A stretch of 64,000 bases of DNA. Origin: Rhizobium leguminosarum (GTDB lineage Bacteria > Pseudomonadota > Alphaproteobacteria > Rhizobiales > Rhizobiaceae). The stretch is taken from the NCBI RefSeq assembly GCF_004123835.1, contig NZ_MZMU01000010.1:1-64000 (forward strand), read 5' to 3'. The position numbers were made by a program, and so were the translations under genes. This document shows positions 7,834 through 17,653 of this stretch, piece after piece. Position 1 is the stretch's first letter. Every line of letters begins with the position of its first letter. Under the pieces are notes generated by a model. The model was not told the origin of the DNA. It saw nothing but the letters and a program-made list of their open reading frames with translations, and ran no database searches.

Positions 7834-10538
7834 CGGAGTTCATCCAGTTTCGGAATGTCGGTGGGTTTCGGCAGGCGGATGGTGAAGACGGCGCCCGGAC
7901 GGCCCGTCCGGTTGCCGGCGATGATCGTGCCGCCCATGGCCTCGATGAAGCCGCGGCAGATGGAAAGGCCAAGCCCGGTGCCGGCGCGCACCTGATCGCC
8001 CTTTCGCACGCGGTAGAACGTGTCGAAGACGCGGGTGAGATCGGCCGGCGGAATGCCCGGGCCTTCGTCCGAGACCTGCACGACGACGTTGTCGGCATCG
8101 GCCCAGCCGCCGATTTGGATCACCGATCCCTCGGGCGCGTATTTCGCGGCATTGTCGAGCAGGTTGAAGATCACCTGCTCGAAGAGGACAGGGTCGACGC
8201 GCACCATCGGCAGGTCGGCGGGAATGCTCATTTCGGTCTTGTGATGATCGAGGATCTTTGCGGCCCGGCGCAGCGCGCTGCCGATGATATCGCCGGCATA
8301 ATGCAGCGCGTGGTTCGGCTCCATCGCGCCGGATTCGATCTTGGTCATGTCGAGCAGGTTGGCGATGAAGCGGTTGAGACGTTCGGATTCGTCGACGACG
8401 GTCGAGAGCAGATCGCTGCGATCGTCTTCCGGCATCGAGGCGAAATAGTCGCGCAGCGTGCCGGCGGCGCCGAGAATGGCGGCAAGCGGCGTCTTCAGGT
8501 CATGTGAGATCGAGGTGAGCAGCGCCGAGCGCAGCCGGTCGGCTTCGGCTGCAAGCCTTGCCCGGTCGACATCGGCAACGAGCTGGATGCGCTCGATGGC
8601 AAGGGCCGCCTGGTCAGCCAGCGCGTCGAGGAGGCGCTGCTGCTCCGGCGTCAGCAGCGGGCCGTCGCGGCGATCACTGTCGAGGCCGATGACGCCGACG
8701 GCGGCGCGTCCGGTTCTCAGCGGCACGTAGAGACGCTTGGCACCAGGCAGGGTATCGGCGCCGCGGCCGGCGGCGTGATTGTGCTCCCAGGCCCAGCGGG
8801 CGGCGGCGATATCGGCATCGTCGAGCGTGTCGTCGGGCGGATAGCCGGCCTTGACGACGATGGTGCCTTCTTCCGGCAGCAGCAAAACGACGCGGACCTT
8901 CAGCATCGAGGCGAGCTGGAAGGCGGTCGCCCAGAGCACGTCGTCGAGCGTGCCGGTGCCGGCGAGCTTTTTGGAGAAGAGATAGAGATCTTCCGTCGTG
9001 CGCGCCCGCTGCCGGGCGGCCGCTGCCTGGCGCTGCACGGTCGCGGTCAGATTGCTGGCGATGATCGCGACGCCCAGGAAGAAGAAGAGCGCGAGCACGC
9101 TTTCCGGATCGCTGATCGTCAACGTGTAACGCGGCGGCAGGAAGAAGAAGTTAAAGGAAAGCGCGCTGAGAATGCAGCTGTAAAGCGCCGGCCGCAGGCC
9201 GTGGAGGACGGCGGAGGTCAGCACCGCCATCAGGAAGACGAGGGCGAGGTTGCGCACGTCGAGCACCTGGTCGAGTACGATGCTGACCCCGAGCGCGATG
9301 GCGACATAGCCGCTCGCCAGCAGGTAGGCCCTGAAATCCAGCGCAGGCGCAGCGACCGCCGCCCGGACGCCGCGCGCGGTGGTGCCGTCCTTCTCATTGC
9401 CCGATATGACGTGAACGCTGATCTCGCCGGTTTTGCGGATCAGCTCGTCGGTGATCGAGTGGCCCCACCAGTCGCGCCATGTCGGCTTCTTCGGGGCGCC
9501 GATGACGATATGGGTGACGTTGTTGGCGGTGGCATGGCGGACGAGTTCTTCGGCGACTTCGCGACCGGGGAGGGTGATCGCCTCGCCGCCGAGCTGCTCG
9601 GCGAGGCGCAGCGTCGCTGCGACCGTATCGCGCTCGGCTTCGTTAAGGTTGATCGAGCGGTTGGTCTCGATATAGACGGCTGCCCAGGGCGCGCGCAGGC
9701 GCGAGGCCATGCGGGCGGCGTAGCGCACCAGCGATGCGGAGCGCGGATGGTGGTCGACAGAGACGAGAACCCGTTCGCCCGCCGCCCAGGGGCCCGATAT
9801 GGCATGGGCCTGCATATGGGTGAGCAGCTGGTCGTCGACGCGCTGGGCGGTCTTGCGCAGCGCGAGTTCTCTCAGCGCTGTCAGATTGCCTGGCGTGAAG
9901 TAGTTGGTCAGCGCCCGCTCGGCGGTGCGCGGCATGTAGACCTTGCCGTCATGCAGGCGCTTGATCAAATCATCCGGCGTCAGATCGATGATCTCGACGT
10001 CGTCGGCGAGGTCGATGATCGAGTCCGGCACCGTCTCGCGCACGCGGATGCGGGTGATCTGCGAGACGACGTCGTTCAGGCTTTCGACATGCTGGATGTT
10101 CAACGTCGTATAGACGTCGATGCCACGATCGAGCAATTCCTTGACGTCGAGGTAGCGCTTCGGATGGCGGCTGCCCTCGGCATTGGTATGGGCGAGTTCG
10201 TCGACCAGCACGAGATCGGGCCGGCGGGTGAGGATGCCGTCAAGGTCCATTTCCTCGAGCGGCCGGCCCTTGTAGCTGATTTCGACACGGGGGATGATCT
10301 CGAAGCCGGCGACGAGCGCCTCGGTCTCCTTGCGGCCATGGGTCTCGACGACGCCGATGACGACATCGAGACCGTCGGCGATCTTGGCACGGCCGGAGAC
10401 GAGCATCTCATAGGTCTTGCCGACGCCGGGGGCGGCACCCAGAAAGATCTTCAGACGGCCGCGCGTCTCAGCCCGGGCTTTTTCGAGAAGCGCATCGGGC
10501 GAGGGCCTGCCGGCCTGGTCGCGATTGTCGTCTGGCAT
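7830..10538 (-). CDS. kdpD: KdpD sensor histidine kinase
   Basis: The 902-residue kinase has the full KdpD architecture. An N-terminal KdpD domain carries Walker A GAAPGVGKT (residues 34-42) and LVDELAHTNAEGSRHPKRY. A Usp-like domain spans about 250-375, four clustered membrane segments about 400-500, and a GAF-like region about 530-660. The DHp helix has the SISHDLKTPLAA phosphoacceptor histidine near 680, and the HATPase domain has NLLDNAAKYAP and DEGPGIP with GTGLGLSIC. It senses potassium limitation and phosphorylates KdpE. A repeat-filled gap of 218 bp separates it from kdpC. Confidence 0.95.
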   Translation of the reverse strand: MPDDNRDQAGRPSPDALLEKARAETRGRLKIFLGAAPGVGKTYEMLVSGRAKIADGLDVVIGVVETHGRKETEALVAGFEIIPRVEISYKGRPLEEMDLDGILTRRPDLVLVDELAHTNAEGSRHPKRYLDVKELLDRGIDVYTTLNIQHVESLNDVVSQITRIRVRETVPDSIIDLADDVEIIDLTPDDLIKRLHDGKVYMPRTAERALTNYFTPGNLTALRELALRKTAQRVDDQLLTHMQAHAISGPWAAGERVLVSVDHHPRSASLVRYAARMASRLRAPWAAVYIETNRSINLNEAERDTVAATLRLAEQLGGEAITLPGREVAEELVRHATANNVTHIVIGAPKKPTWRDWWGHSITDELIRKTGEISVHVISGNEKDGTTARGVRAAVAAPALDFRAYLLASGYVAIALGVSIVLDQVLDVRNLALVFLMAVLTSAVLHGLRPALYSCILSALSFNFFFLPPRYTLTISDPESVLALFFFLGVAIIASNLTATVQRQAAAARQRARTTEDLYLFSKKLAGTGTLDDVLWATAFQLASMLKVRVVLLLPEEGTIVVKAGYPPDDTLDDADIAAARWAWEHNHAAGRGADTLPGAKRLYVPLRTGRAAVGVIGLDSDRRDGPLLTPEQQRLLDALADQAALAIERIQLVADVDRARLAAEADRLRSALLTSISHDLKTPLAAILGAAGTLRDYFASMPEDDRSDLLSTVVDESERLNRFIANLLDMTKIESGAMEPNHALHYAGDIIGSALRRAAKILDHHKTEMSIPADLPMVRVDPVLFEQVIFNLLDNAAKYAPEGSVIQIGGWADADNVVVQVSDEGPGIPPADLTRVFDTFYRVRKGDQVRAGTGLGLSICRGFIEAMGGTIIAGNRTGRPGAVFTIRLPKPTDIPKLDELR

Positions 10539-10601
10539 GCGTGTGGTCTTTCTGCAAATGGCTGCCGGGGGACGCCTTGCGTCTCCGTATCCCTCATCAA
10601 G

Positions 10602-10745
10602 TCAGTTCAGCCGCCCCACCCTCCGTCATGCTCGGGCTTGACCCGAGCATCCACATCGCATCCACCAGCGGCGACGGCAATGGATCCTCGGGTCAAGCCC
10701 GAGGGCCTTCTCGCCAAACTCGCCCTGGCCCACAGAGGCGCCCCA
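10602..10745. repeat. paired palindromic repeat between kdpC and kdpD
   Basis: Two 17-bp palindromes, CTCGGGCTTGACCCGAG (10631-10647) and its exact reverse complement CTCGGGTCAAGCCCGAG (10687-10703), flank about 40 bp. The pair can fold as two small hairpins or one long stem. This element type is common between genes in alphaproteobacteria. Its position inside the kdp operon could reduce read-through from kdpABC into kdpDE or stabilise the mRNA. Confidence 0.7.
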
Positions 10746-10756
10746 GCCTGCCAAAC

Positions 10757-11326
10757 TCACTGAGTCATAGAAGCATCAAGGCTCTGGTTCAACGCCACAA
10801 CATTGACTGTGGGTTCGCCGAGAAGGCCGATTTCGCGGTCTTGGACAGCGCCGTCGACCAGCGCCTTGACCTTGGCCTCGTCAAGGCTTCGCGCCTTGGC
10901 GACGCGCGCCACCTGGAAATAGGCAGCCTCCGGCGAAATGTCAGGATCAAGGCCGCTGCCCGAAGCGGTGACGAGGTCGGCGGGCACCTCCGCGTTCGGG
11001 TTCGCCGCCTTGGCGGCCTCATAGTCGCCCTTGACGCGGTCGATCAGCTTCTGGCTGGTCGGGCCGAGGTTCGAGCCGCTGGAGGCGGCGGCATTGTAGC
11101 CGTCGCCGGCGGCCGAAGGGCGGCCGTGGAAATATTTGTCGCTGGTGAAGGCCTGGCCGATCAGCGTCGAGCCGATCACCTGGCCGTTCTTCTCGATCAG
11201 GCTGCCGTTCGCTTGGGTCGGGAAGAGGGCCTGGGCGGCACCGGTCATGGCGAGCGGATAGAGAAGGCCGGTGATGGCGGTGGTGGCAACGATCATGACG
11301 ACCGCCGGACGAAGTTCTTTCAACAT
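10757..11326 (-). CDS. kdpC: potassium-transporting ATPase subunit KdpC
   Basis: The 189-residue subunit has one N-terminal membrane helix (about residues 8-32) and a periplasmic domain with [19 protein letters not shown] and [15 protein letters not shown], both diagnostic of KdpC. It assists ATP and potassium binding in the KdpFABC complex. It starts 24 bp after kdpB behind a GGAGTAAGACA ribosome-binding site. Length matches the family. Confidence 0.95.
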   Translation of the reverse strand: MLKELRPAVVMIVATTAITGLLYPLAMTGAAQALFPTQANGSLIEKNGQVIGSTLIGQAFTSDKYFHGRPSAAGDGYNAAASSGSNLGPTSQKLIDRVKGDYEAAKAANPNAEVPADLVTASGSGLDPDISPEAAYFQVARVAKARSLDEAKVKALVDGAVQDREIGLLGEPTVNVVALNQSLDASMTQ

Positions 11327-11350
11327 TGTCTTACTCCTTCGAATGTTCAG

Positions 11351-13411
11351 TTAGGCAAGGCCGAGGGCTGCGACAGTCATGTCGATCGCCTTGATGCCGA
11401 TGAAGGGGACGATGATGCCGCCGGCACCGTAGATCAGCAGGTTGCGCGACAAGAGCGCGCCGGCGCCGATCGGACGGTAGCGCACACCCTTCAGCGATAG
11501 CGGGATCAGCGCGATGATGATCAGCGCGTTGAAGATGATCGCCGAGAGAATGGCGCTTTGCGGCGTCGAAAGCCCCATGATGTTCAACACGCCGAGCTGC
11601 GGGTAGAAGGTCAGGAACATCGCCGGGATGATGGCGAAGTACTTGGCGATGTCGTTGGCGATCGAAAACGTCGTCAGCGCGCCGCGCGTCATCAACAGCT
11701 GTTTGCCGATCTCGACGATCTCGATGAGCTTCGTCGGGTCCGAGTCGAGATCGACCATGTTGCCGGCTTCGCGGGCGGCGACCGTGCCGGTGTTCATGGC
11801 GACGCCGACATCGGCCTGGGCAAGTGCCGGCGCATCGTTGGTGCCGTCGCCGCACATGGCGACGAGCTTGCCCTTCGATTGTTCCTCGCGCATCAGCGCC
11901 AGCTTCATCTCCGGCGTTGCCTGGGCGAGGAAGTCGTCGACGCCGGCCTCGGCGGCGATGGCGGCTGCCGTCAGCGGGTTGTCGCCTGTGATCATCACGG
12001 TGCGGATGCCCATCCGGCGAAGCTCGGTGAAGCGCTCGCGGATGCCGCCTTTGACGATGTCCTTCAACTGGATGACGCCGAGCAGCCTGCCGTCGCGGGC
12101 AACGGCCAGCGGCGTGCCGCCTGATTTGGCGACCTCGTCGGCGATCGACTGCAGTTCACGCACGACCTCGCTGCCGTTCTTCGAGGATGCGTCGCCGTTG
12201 ACATAGGCCAACACGGCATCGACCGCACCCTTGCGGATCGAAGCGCCTTCGAGATCGACGCCGCTCATGCGGGTCTGGGCGGTGAAGGGCACGAAGGTGG
12301 CCTTGAGGCTTGCCATGTCGCGACCGCGGATCGCATATTTCTCCTTGGCGAGCACGACGATGGAGCGGCCTTCCGGCGTTTCGTCGGCAAGCGAGGCGAG
12401 CTGGGCGGCATCGGCGAGATCCTGTTCGGACACGCCGCGAACCGGGCGGAAGGTCGTCGCCTGGCGATTGCCGAGCGTGATCGTGCCCGTCTTGTCGAGC
12501 AGCAGCGTGTCGACGTCGCCAGCGGCTTCGACCGCACGGCCGGACATGGCGAGCACGTTGAAGCGGACGAGGCGGTCCATGCCGGCGATGCCGATCGCCG
12601 ACAGCAACGCACCGATCGTCGTCGGGATCAGCGTGACGAAGAGGGCGACGAGCACGATGATCGGGATCGAGCCGCCGGCATAGATGGCAAAGCTCGGGAT
12701 CGTCGCCGTCGCGAGCACGAAGATCAGCGTCATGCCGGCAAGCAGGATGTTGAGCGCGATCTCGTTCGGAGTCTTCTGGCGCTCCGCACCTTCGACGAGT
12801 GCGATCATCCGGTCGAGGAAGGTCGAGCCGGCAGCCGCGGTGATGCGGACACGGATCCAGTCGGAAAGCACCTGCGTACCGCCGGTCACCGCCGAGCGAT
12901 CGCCGCCAGATTCGCGGATGACCGGGGCGGATTCGCCGGTGATCGCCGCTTCATTGACGGAGGCCACGCCTTCGACGACCTCGCCGTCCGACGGGATGAT
13001 GTCGCCGGCCTCGACGAGCACGAGGTCGCCGACCTTGAGGCTGGTGCCCGGCACCATGCGATAGCCGCTGCCATTATTGGCGGTGAGCAGCTTCGCCTGA
13101 GTTTCGGTGCGCGCCTTGCGCAGCGAATCCGCCTGCGCCTTGCCGCGGCCTTCGGCGACGGCTTCGGCGAAATTGGCAAACAGCACGGTGAACCAGAGCC
13201 AGAGATTGATCTGGAACGAGAAGCCGAGATTGCCGTTGCCTGCCACCAGATCGCGCAGGAAGAGGACGGTGGTCAGCACCGAGACCGTGGCCACGACGAA
13301 CATGACCGGGTTTCTGGCAAGCGCGCGGGGGTTGAGCTTCTTGAAAGCGGCCCCCACGGCCGGAATGAGGATGCGAGAATCCATGACGCTCGCGGATTTT
13401 GCCTGGCTCAT
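11351..13411 (-). CDS. kdpB: potassium-transporting P-type ATPase subunit KdpB
   Basis: The 686-residue catalytic subunit carries the P-type ATPase motifs: TGES at about 158-161, DKTGT with phosphorylated Asp306, a [12 protein letters not shown] hinge and a [11 protein letters not shown] loop. Ser161 in TGES corresponds to the serine that is phosphorylated to switch off E. coli KdpB, so that control could exist here. Six to seven membrane helices are visible. It is preceded by a GGAG ribosome-binding site and, between it and kdpA, by a 51-codon small ORF. Confidence 0.95.
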   Translation of the reverse strand: MSQAKSASVMDSRILIPAVGAAFKKLNPRALARNPVMFVVATVSVLTTVLFLRDLVAGNGNLGFSFQINLWLWFTVLFANFAEAVAEGRGKAQADSLRKARTETQAKLLTANNGSGYRMVPGTSLKVGDLVLVEAGDIIPSDGEVVEGVASVNEAAITGESAPVIRESGGDRSAVTGGTQVLSDWIRVRITAAAGSTFLDRMIALVEGAERQKTPNEIALNILLAGMTLIFVLATATIPSFAIYAGGSIPIIVLVALFVTLIPTTIGALLSAIGIAGMDRLVRFNVLAMSGRAVEAAGDVDTLLLDKTGTITLGNRQATTFRPVRGVSEQDLADAAQLASLADETPEGRSIVVLAKEKYAIRGRDMASLKATFVPFTAQTRMSGVDLEGASIRKGAVDAVLAYVNGDASSKNGSEVVRELQSIADEVAKSGGTPLAVARDGRLLGVIQLKDIVKGGIRERFTELRRMGIRTVMITGDNPLTAAAIAAEAGVDDFLAQATPEMKLALMREEQSKGKLVAMCGDGTNDAPALAQADVGVAMNTGTVAAREAGNMVDLDSDPTKLIEIVEIGKQLLMTRGALTTFSIANDIAKYFAIIPAMFLTFYPQLGVLNIMGLSTPQSAILSAIIFNALIIIALIPLSLKGVRYRPIGAGALLSRNLLIYGAGGIIVPFIGIKAIDMTVAALGLA

Positions 13412-13455
13412 AAGAGACTCCAGCTTTGAAACGAGGATGGCGAACCGGAAGCCGG

Positions 13456-13611
13456 TCAGCCCTGTAAGATTTTGAAGATGGCGTCGATGACGAGGAGGCC
13501 TGCCATCATCACCAGGATGATGTCGGAGGCTTGGGGTCTCGGGCCATTCCCACGTCCCGGCGCACCGGGACGTGAGTGGAAGGCGTTGCGAAGCCTGTGA
13601 CGGAGGATCAT
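13456..13611 (-). CDS. small ORF between kdpA and kdpB, possible membrane microprotein
   Basis: A 51-codon frame starts 9 bp after the kdpA stop behind a GAGGTGATGCC ribosome-binding site and ends 44 bp before kdpB. The N-terminal 29 residues are basic and Gly/Pro/Arg-rich, partly encoded by a GTCCCGG/CCGGGAC palindrome. The C-terminal 22 residues ([20 protein letters not shown] and two or three more) form a plausible membrane helix. No family is recognised. It could be a Kdp accessory peptide, or an accident in a 209-bp spacer. The good ribosome-binding site and the hydrophobic end favour a gene, but only conservation would prove it. Confidence 0.4.
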   Translation of the reverse strand: MILRHRLRNAFHSRPGAPGRGNGPRPQASDIILVMMAGLLVIDAIFKILQG

Positions 13612-13620
13612 GGCATCACC

Positions 13621-15324
13621 TCAGAAGGTCTGGCCGGCGATCATGACCAGGTGCTCGACGATGGGGCCGAGCGCCAAGGCCGGGAAGAAGGTCAGGCCGC
13701 CGACGATCAGGATCGTGCCGACGAGCAGGCCGACGAAGAGCGGACCATCCGTCGGGAAGGTGCCTGCCGAGGCCGGAACCGACTTCTTGGCGATCAGCGA
13801 ACCGGCGATAGCAAGCGCCGGGATGATGACCAGGAAGCGGCCCATCAGCATGCCCAAGCCAAGGGTGATGTTGTACCAGGGCGTATTGCCCGTCAGGCCG
13901 CCGAAAGCCGAGCCGTTGTTGGCCGCAGCCGAGGTGTAGGCATAGAGGATTTCGGAGAAGCCGTGCGGGCCGGCCGTGCCGATCGAGGCGACGGCGGAGG
14001 GCAGCACTGTGGCGATCGCGGTGAAGACCAGCATCGCGAGCGGCAGGCAGAGGATGGCGAGAACGGCCATCTTCATTTCCTTCGCCTCGATCTTCTTGCC
14101 GAGATATTCCGGCGTGCGGCCGACCATCAGGCCGGCGACGAAGACGGCGACGATGATGAACAGAAGGATGCCGTAGAAGCCCGCGCCGACACCGCCGACG
14201 ATGACTTCGCCGAGCTGCATGTTGATCAGCGGGATGAGGCCGCCGAGCGCAGTGAAGCTGCCATGCATGGCATTGACCGCGCCGCAGGAGGCGGCCGTGG
14301 TGATGACCGCAAAGAGCGAAGACAGGGCGACGCCGAAGCGGACTTCCTTGCCTTCCATATTGCCGCCGCCGAGACCGAAAGCGTGCATCAGCGGGTTGCC
14401 GGCAGCTTCCGCCCAATAAGTGACGATGACGCCTGCGAGGAACAGGACGCCCATTGTCGCAAGGATCGCCCAGCCCTGGCGCTGATTGCCGACCATGCGG
14501 CCGAAGACGTTGGTCAAAGCCGCACCGATCGCGAAGATCGAGACCATCTGGATGAGGTTGGAGATCGCGTCGGGATTTTCGAACGGATGGGCCGAATTGG
14601 CGTTGAAGAAGCCGCCGCCGTTGGTGCCGAGCATCTTGATCGCAAGCTGCGAGGCGACGGGGCCGACGGCAATCGTCTGCTGCGCGCCTTCGAGCGTGGT
14701 TGCATTGACATAGGCGCCGAGCGTCTGCGGCACGCCGAGATAGACGTAGACGATGGTCAGCACGATACAGATCGGCAGCAGGATGTAGAACGTGCCGCGG
14801 ATCATATCGACCCAGAAGTTGCCGATCGCCTTGCCCGACGCCCGTGCGAAGGCACGGATGAAGGCGACAGCGATCGCCATGCCGGTCGCGGCCGACAGGA
14901 AGTTCTGCACCGTGAAGCCGGCCATCTGGGTCAGATACGACATGGTGCTTTCGCCGCCGTAATTCTGCCAGTTGGTGTTTGTGGGAAAGCTGACGGCGGT
15001 GTTGAACGAAAGCTCCGGCGGGACGGCGGCCATGCCGGCCGGATTATAGGGCAGGATGTCCTGCAGGCGCAGGAGCGCGTAGAGGACGAGGACGCCAAGC
15101 AGGTTGAACATCAGCATTGCGAAGGCATAGGAGGTCCAATGCTGCTCCTCGCGCTCGCTTGTGCCCGCAATACGGTAAAGCCCCCGTTCGATCGGAACGA
15201 GGACTGGGGAGAGGAATGTGCGCTCGCCATTGTAGACACGCGTCATGTAGCCGCCGAGCGGTTTGACGAGCACGAGGACAATCCCGCAGTAAAGCAGGAT
15301 CTGAAGCCATCCGTTGAGGGTCAT
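13621..15324 (-). CDS. kdpA: potassium-transporting ATPase subunit KdpA
   Basis: The 567-residue channel-like subunit selects and conducts potassium within KdpFABC. It has about ten membrane helices and four selectivity-filter repeats. [30 protein letters not shown] and [11 protein letters not shown] are three of the clearest family signatures. It starts 69 bp after kdpF, and the sequence upstream of the ATG has no strong ribosome-binding site. Length is as expected. Confidence 0.95.
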   Translation of the reverse strand: MTLNGWLQILLYCGIVLVLVKPLGGYMTRVYNGERTFLSPVLVPIERGLYRIAGTSEREEQHWTSYAFAMLMFNLLGVLVLYALLRLQDILPYNPAGMAAVPPELSFNTAVSFPTNTNWQNYGGESTMSYLTQMAGFTVQNFLSAATGMAIAVAFIRAFARASGKAIGNFWVDMIRGTFYILLPICIVLTIVYVYLGVPQTLGAYVNATTLEGAQQTIAVGPVASQLAIKMLGTNGGGFFNANSAHPFENPDAISNLIQMVSIFAIGAALTNVFGRMVGNQRQGWAILATMGVLFLAGVIVTYWAEAAGNPLMHAFGLGGGNMEGKEVRFGVALSSLFAVITTAASCGAVNAMHGSFTALGGLIPLINMQLGEVIVGGVGAGFYGILLFIIVAVFVAGLMVGRTPEYLGKKIEAKEMKMAVLAILCLPLAMLVFTAIATVLPSAVASIGTAGPHGFSEILYAYTSAAANNGSAFGGLTGNTPWYNITLGLGMLMGRFLVIIPALAIAGSLIAKKSVPASAGTFPTDGPLFVGLLVGTILIVGGLTFFPALALGPIVEHLVMIAGQTF

Positions 15325-15393
15325 GGAGGTAAACTTTCAATACCCGGCTGCTTCTTGGTCGCGCATGCGCGACCAAGAAGCAGCCAGTTCTCT

Positions 15394-15483
15394 TCAAAAG
15401 CGTTCTGGGCGAAGGAGAGCGTAGGTGAGGTAAACGGTGAGAAACACGGTTACGGCACCGCTCAAGACATAATCGAGGGTCAT
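15394..15483 (-). CDS. kdpF: KdpF small subunit (29 aa)
   Basis: The 29-residue peptide is a single hydrophobic helix ending YALLRPERF, the conserved C-terminus of KdpF proteins. It stabilises the KdpABC complex in the membrane. The start is set by a TGGAGAAACGACG ribosome-binding site immediately upstream. An in-frame extension back to 15648 lacks hydrophobic character and overlaps the upstream small ORF, so it was not used. It lies 14 bp after the 27-aa ORF and 69 bp before kdpA. Confidence 0.85.
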   Translation of the reverse strand: MTLDYVLSGAVTVFLTVYLTYALLRPERF

Positions 15484-15497
15484 CGTCGTTTCTCCAG

Positions 15498-15581
15498 TCA
15501 AAGCCTGTCGCAGGCTCGGGTGTAGGCAAAGCACAGCGCGAAGAATATGATCGCGGTGCCGAGTAGAATGATATCCATCAT
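15498..15581 (-). CDS. 27-aa hydrophobic small ORF at the head of the kdp operon
   Basis: A frame of 27 codons begins with two consecutive ATGs behind AGGAGTCACGATC and stops 14 bp before kdpF. Its product has a single hydrophobic run, DIILLGTAIIFFALCFAYTR, followed by ACDRL. This is the shape of a KdpF-like single-span peptide, but it lacks the LLRPERF end. It would be the first gene translated from the kdp promoter. It may be a second small Kdp subunit or a regulatory leader peptide. I infer that it is a gene from the ribosome-binding site, spacing and membrane profile. Confidence 0.6.
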   Translation of the reverse strand: MMDIILLGTAIIFFALCFAYTRACDRL

Positions 15582-15974
15582 GATCGTGACTCCTGTTGTT
15601 CTTCTTGGAGTCAGACAAGACAAAGGGCGCTGGGAGGCCGCCTTTCATGCTTTCTGGCGTGGAGATGATCTTTTCGATCTCTCGGACATCAATATGGAGC
15701 CGAAGCGCATAAAGGTTCGAGACGGACGACAGGCCATCTATATAAAAATCTTATAAATGCCCTTCTGAGGCCGCTCGCCATCGGACCCGGCTGGCGCAGT
15801 TTTCGGACGAGCCGCTGCCGGTAAGGAGCCTCGGCAAGTCCGCGTGAGCATTTTTTCATTTGCTGAGCAAAAGCCTTCGCAATCCAGTTGAACTGGGAAG
15901 GCTTCGGGCCTTATAGTCGGCTTCGACGCTGCCCGATGGAGTCATGGGCAAGCCATTAGGGAAGGAAACCGACA
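15582..15974. promoter_or_regulatory. kdp control region and divergent dehydrogenase leader
   Basis: The 393 bp between the divergent kdp operon and the polyol dehydrogenase contain no convincing gene. On the kdp side there is a KdpE-box-like repeat (15741-15757). On the dehydrogenase side a stem-loop at 15871-15904 (AAGCCTT and CCAGT arms pairing with ACTGG and AAGGCTT) precedes the gene. Read on the minus strand, this stem-loop is followed by TTTT and could terminate or attenuate transcription. Confidence 0.5.
15741..15757 (-). promoter_or_regulatory. candidate KdpE-binding site
   Basis: On the kdp-coding strand this reads TTTATA-AGATT-TTTATA, a direct repeat of two hexamers with a 5-bp spacer. 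The E. coli KdpE site has the same layout (TTTATA-N5-TTTACA). It lies 160 bp before the first small ORF of the operon, upstream of where a kdp promoter is expected. The match is seen in the sequence; binding is inferred. Confidence 0.6.
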
Positions 15975-17018
15975 ATGACCAAAGTCCGTGCGCTTGTCCT
16001 CGAGCGCCAGCATGAGCTTGCGCTTCGCGATATCGATCTGCCGCTCGAAACCGGCCCCGGCGAGGTGAAGATCAGGATCCACACGGTCGGCGTCTGCGGT
16101 TCCGACGTGCATTATTACACGCACGGCAAGATCGGCCCCTTCGTCGTCAACGCGCCGATGGTGCTCGGCCATGAGGCGGCGGGCACGGTGGTCGAGGTCG
16201 GCGCCGGCGTCACGCATCTGAAAGTCGGCGACCGCGTCTGCATGGAGCCGGGCATTCCCGATCCGAATTCCAAGGCAAGCCGGCTCGGCATGTACAATAT
16301 CGACCCGGCCGTGACCTTCTGGGCGACCCCGCCCATCCACGGCGTGCTGACGCCCGAGGTCGTGCATCCCGCCAACTACACCTTCAAGCTGCCCGACAAT
16401 GTCAGCTTTGCCGAAGGCGCCATGGTCGAGCCTTTCGCCGTCGGCATGCAGGCGGCCGCCAAGGCGAAGATTACGCCGGGCGACACTGCCGTCGTCCTCG
16501 GCGCCGGGCCGATCGGCACGATGGTGGCGATCGCGGCCCTTGCCGGCGGCTGCGCCCGCGCGATCGTCGCCGATCTCGCCCAGCCGAAGCTCGATATCGC
16601 CGCACAGTACCAGGGCGTCATTCCGGTCAATATCCGCGAGAAGAACCTGGCCGAAGAGGTTGCCCGGCTGACCGACGGCTGGGGCGCCGATGTCGTCTTC
16701 GAATGCTCCGGCTCGCCGAAGGCCTGGGAGACGATCATGGCGCTGCCGCGCCCGGGCGGCGTCATCGTCGTCGTCGGCCTGCCGGTCAATCCGATCGGCT
16801 TCGACGTCTCGACGGCATCCACCAAGGAAATCCGCATCGAGACGGTGTTCCGCTACGCGCATCAGTATGAGCGCTCGATCGCGCTGCTCGGCTCGGGACG
16901 CGTGGATCTGAAGCCGCTGATTTCCGAGACCTTTAAGTTCGAAGATTCGATCAAGGCGTTTGATCGCGCCGTTGAGGCGCGGCCGAGCGACGTGAAGCTG
17001 CAGATCGTGATGGAGTAG
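15975..17018 (+). CDS. zinc-dependent polyol (xylitol/sorbitol-type) dehydrogenase
   Basis: The 347-residue enzyme is a medium-chain dehydrogenase. Catalytic zinc ligands are Cys41 ([10 protein letters not shown]), His66 and Glu67 (LGHEAAG). As in sorbitol dehydrogenases, the four-cysteine structural zinc loop is missing and replaced by [19 protein letters not shown]. The NAD-binding fold has [12 protein letters not shown] near 175-186. Closest families are xylitol and L-iditol dehydrogenases, which oxidise polyols to ketoses. No transporter or kinase adjoins it, so the exact substrate is open. A GGGAAGGAAACCGACA ribosome-binding site fixes the start. Confidence 0.85.
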   Translation: MTKVRALVLERQHELALRDIDLPLETGPGEVKIRIHTVGVCGSDVHYYTHGKIGPFVVNAPMVLGHEAAGTVVEVGAGVTHLKVGDRVCMEPGIPDPNSKASRLGMYNIDPAVTFWATPPIHGVLTPEVVHPANYTFKLPDNVSFAEGAMVEPFAVGMQAAAKAKITPGDTAVVLGAGPIGTMVAIAALAGGCARAIVADLAQPKLDIAAQYQGVIPVNIREKNLAEEVARLTDGWGADVVFECSGSPKAWETIMALPRPGGVIVVVGLPVNPIGFDVSTASTKEIRIETVFRYAHQYERSIALLGSGRVDLKPLISETFKFEDSIKAFDRAVEARPSDVKLQIVME

Positions 17019-17031
17019 AGCCAGTCTGCTC

Positions 17032-17601
17032 CTATGAGTCCCTGGCGCTCAGTTTCATCTTGCGAAAGGCAAGAGCCGCGGCTGCGACGACAGCCGCGGC
17101 TCCGACTGCGATGAGCAGATGACGATGAAGGGGAAGGTGGCCCAATGTCTGTTGGATGCCGTGCCCGAACAAATAACCGAGCGCCGTGAAAAACTGCCCC
17201 CACACCAGCGCGGCCACGGCATTCAGGATGATGAATTTTCCGGTCGCTATTCGCGTCGTCCCGATGACGATCGGGCTGATCGTGCGCAGCCCCACCAGAA
17301 AACGAAACGCAAAGATGAAGCCGGTGGGATATCTTTCCAGAAGCCGGGTTGCACGCGCCAGCGCCGGCTTTTCCATCAGCCGGCGGACAAAGCCCCATTG
17401 AACGGCATAACGACCGACGAAGAACCATAGTTGATCGCCAGCGAAGGAGCCCGCCGTTGCCGCAAGCGACGCCGCCCCATAAGTCAGCAGCCCGCGATGG
17501 GAAATCACGCCCCCGAGAAACGCGGCTGTTTCGCCTTCGAAGGCGGCGCCCAGAAATATGGCCAGCAGGCCGTAATTCTCGATCAGCAGTTCGATAGACA
17601 C
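17032..17601 (-). CDS. DedA family membrane protein
   Basis: This is an integral membrane protein of about 189 residues with the DedA signatures: a GLLAIFLGAAFEGE start, FAGDQLWFFVGRY in the middle, and FRFLVGLRTISPIVIG followed by GQFFTALGYLFG. DedA proteins are thought to act in lipid or undecaprenyl-phosphate flipping and membrane homeostasis. I chose the GTG at 17601 because CTGGAGGCGGATTGC gives it a good ribosome-binding site. An ATG at 17643 would add 14 polar residues with no clear site. It converges on the dehydrogenase, 13 bp away. Confidence 0.82.
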   Translation of the reverse strand: MSIELLIENYGLLAIFLGAAFEGETAAFLGGVISHRGLLTYGAASLAATAGSFAGDQLWFFVGRYAVQWGFVRRLMEKPALARATRLLERYPTGFIFAFRFLVGLRTISPIVIGTTRIATGKFIILNAVAALVWGQFFTALGYLFGHGIQQTLGHLPLHRHLLIAVGAAAVVAAAALAFRKMKLSARDS

Positions 17602-17653
17602 GCAATCCGCCTCCAGCTGTTCCCGGCCGGCTTTTTGAAGCATCAGTTCAGGG

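Noticed and set aside
8775-10763. Long plus-strand open frame opposite kdpD
   Set aside because: It mirrors the kdpD codons in antisense, has no ribosome-binding site or family similarity, and its composition is that of a complement of high-GC coding DNA.
13576-15525. Long plus-strand open frame opposite kdpA
   Set aside because: It is the complement of a certain gene; the translation is Asp/Arg/His-rich without domains.
15394-15648. 84-codon in-frame extension of kdpF
   Set aside because: The added 55 residues are polar, overlap the better-supported 27-aa ORF, and the KdpF start has its own ribosome-binding site.
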